Part shown: piece by piece, positions 63,125-64,000 of the stretch
Layout: each line of letters begins with the position of its first letter
Numbering within the stretch: position 1 is the first letter of the stretch
Source of the DNA: Pectobacterium brasiliense
GTDB taxonomy: Bacteria > Pseudomonadota > Gammaproteobacteria > Enterobacterales > Enterobacteriaceae
Assembly: GCF_016950255.1 (NCBI RefSeq)
Contig: NZ_JACGFN010000001.1
Span: 3,162,001 to 3,226,000, forward strand
Direction of reading: 5' to 3'
DNA: 64,000 bases
Translations under genes and position numbers: made by a program
The notes under the pieces: generated by a model
Told to the model about the DNA's origin: nothing
Seen by the model: the letters and a program-made list of their open reading frames with translations, nothing else
The model's database searches: none

Positions 63125-64000
63125 ATGGCCATTGAAGGGTTGTTAGCGCACCGCATCGCTCAGTTAAAAAGTTCCGCCATCCGTGAACTGCTGAAACACA
63201 GCAAGATGGAAAATATTATCTCGCTGGCTGGCGGGATTCCGTCAGATGCATTATTTGATTTCGAAGGACTCAGCCAGGCCACGCAGTTAGCGATTACCGA
63301 ACAGCCGAAAACGGCATTCCAGTATGGCTTAACTGAAGGCAGCGGCGTGCTGCGCGATCGCATTGCCGAGCTGTGTGCCGTACGCGGCGTCAAAACGCGC
63401 GGTGACGATATTGTCGTGACGGCCGGTTCGCAGCAGGCGCTGGACTTGATCATGCGAGCGATGGTCGATCCGGGCGACGTGTTCGTCGTTGAACGCCCGA
63501 CTTACTTGGCGGCGCTGCAAACGCTGGAACTGGCGCAGGCGCAGGTGATGTCTGTGTCATCCGATGCCGACGGCATGGTCGTCGACGAGCTGGAAGAACT
63601 GCTGACGAAACAGCGTATCAAAGGCGTTTATATCGTTCCGAACTTCGGTAACCCGAGCGGCGTGACGTTGAGCTATGAACGTCGCCTGAAATTGATTCAG
63701 CTGGCAGAGCGCTACGGTTTTGTCATTATCGAAGACGATCCCTATGGTGAGCTGCGCTTCACCGAAGAGCGCAACCCGACGCTGTTCCAACTGGCGCAGG
63801 AGCAACTGGGTAGCACGGAATACGTGCTGTATACCTCTACGTTCTCGAAGGTGCTGGCACCGGGTTTACGTCTCGGTTGGGCGATTCTGCCGGATTGGCT
63901 GTTGCACAAAGTGGCGATTATCAAACAGGCCGCTGACCTGCACGCCAGCGCACTGTCGCAGACCGTCGCGGAGTGCTATCTGGGGCTGGGACGTCTGGAT
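63125..64000 (+). CDS. PLP-dependent class I/II aminotransferase (cut by right edge)
   Basis: The frame begins with ATG at 63125 behind an AGAAGAG ribosome-binding site and is open for 292 codons to the last base, so the C-terminus is missing. It starts MAIEGLLAHRIAQLKSSAIR and contains ISLAGGIPSDALFDFEG, FQYGLTEGSGVLRDRIAELC, YIVPNFGNPSGVTLSYERRL, IIEDDPYGELRF and YTSTFSKVLAPGLRLGW, where Lys in STFSKVLAPG is the predicted PLP lysine. This is the pattern of 2-aminoadipate/aromatic/MocR-type aminotransferases without the DNA-binding domain. The distance of 29 bases from livF suggests co-transcription and a possible role in branched-chain or aromatic amino acid metabolism; the substrate is not settled. 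Confidence 0.88.
   Translation, partial: MAIEGLLAHRIAQLKSSAIRELLKHSKMENIISLAGGIPSDALFDFEGLSQATQLAITEQPKTAFQYGLTEGSGVLRDRIAELCAVRGVKTRGDDIVVTAGSQQALDLIMRAMVDPGDVFVVERPTYLAALQTLELAQAQVMSVSSDADGMVVDELEELLTKQRIKGVYIVPNFGNPSGVTLSYERRLKLIQLAERYGFVIIEDDPYGELRFTEERNPTLFQLAQEQLGSTEYVLYTSTFSKVLAPGLRLGWAILPDWLLHKVAIIKQAADLHASALSQTVAECYLGLGRLD

Noticed and set aside
1..64000. CRISPR arrays, tRNA or rRNA genes, insertion sequences or integrases
   Set aside because: No regularly spaced repeats, cloverleaf-like genes, transposase frames or terminal inverted repeats were noticed.

Overview
The window looks like the chromosome of a soft-rot enterobacterium, most likely Pectobacterium. From about 39 to 63 kb the gene content and order follow the Escherichia coli blocks dctA/yhjJ/kdgK/yhjD, yhhS-dcrB-yhhQ-tusA-zntA-yhhN-yhhM-yhhL-rsmD-ftsYEX-rpoH and panM-livKHMGF. 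kdgK is preceded by a good KdgR-type operator, typical of pectin degraders, and type VI secretion and contact-dependent inhibition (CDI) genes are inserted around the conserved backbone. The genus call is inferred from gene content and general similarity; no database was searched.

Layout. (1) 1-6.1 kb, minus strand: a type VI secretion effector island, hcp - vgrG - eagR-like chaperone - PAAR/Rhs. The Rhs gene runs off the left edge, so its toxic tip is not visible. hcp has a near-consensus sigma-54 promoter with a cluster of TTGCGCA motifs upstream. (2) 6.4-12.4 kb: avtA, a secreted aldose-1-epimerase-like (DUF4432) gene with a CRP-type promoter, eamA and ggt. (3) 12.4-21.6 kb, minus strand: two unrecognised genes, then a cdiB-cdiA-cdiI set whose promoter carries a Fur-box-like site. 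(4) 21.6-37.2 kb: a complete E. coli-type cellulose locus, bcsRQABZC divergent from bcsEFG. BcsC has a 367-residue tandem duplication of its N-terminal region, signal peptide included. (5) 37.5-44.4 kb: an HmsP-like protein without an EAL domain, dctA, yhjJ, kdgK and yhjD. (6) 44.5-57.7 kb: housekeeping genes for transport, tRNA thiolation, zinc export, 16S rRNA methylation, SRP receptor, division ABC complex and the heat-shock sigma factor. (7) 58.1-64 kb: the LIV-I branched-chain amino acid transporter, with livM frameshifted in a GC dinucleotide run, then a PLP aminotransferase cut by the right edge.

How the genes work together. The left third is largely a surface and contact toolkit: Hcp/VgrG/PAAR-Rhs for contact killing, CdiA/CdiB/CdiI for CDI, and cellulose with BcsG phosphoethanolamine decoration for biofilm. 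HmsP normally degrades c-di-GMP, but here it has lost its catalytic half. The right half is conserved physiology. I see no tRNA, rRNA, CRISPR array, insertion sequence or integrase. The least ordinary signals are the BcsC duplication, the sigma-54/TTGCGCA control region of hcp, the Fur-like operator before the CDI operon, the truncated HmsP and the livM frameshift.
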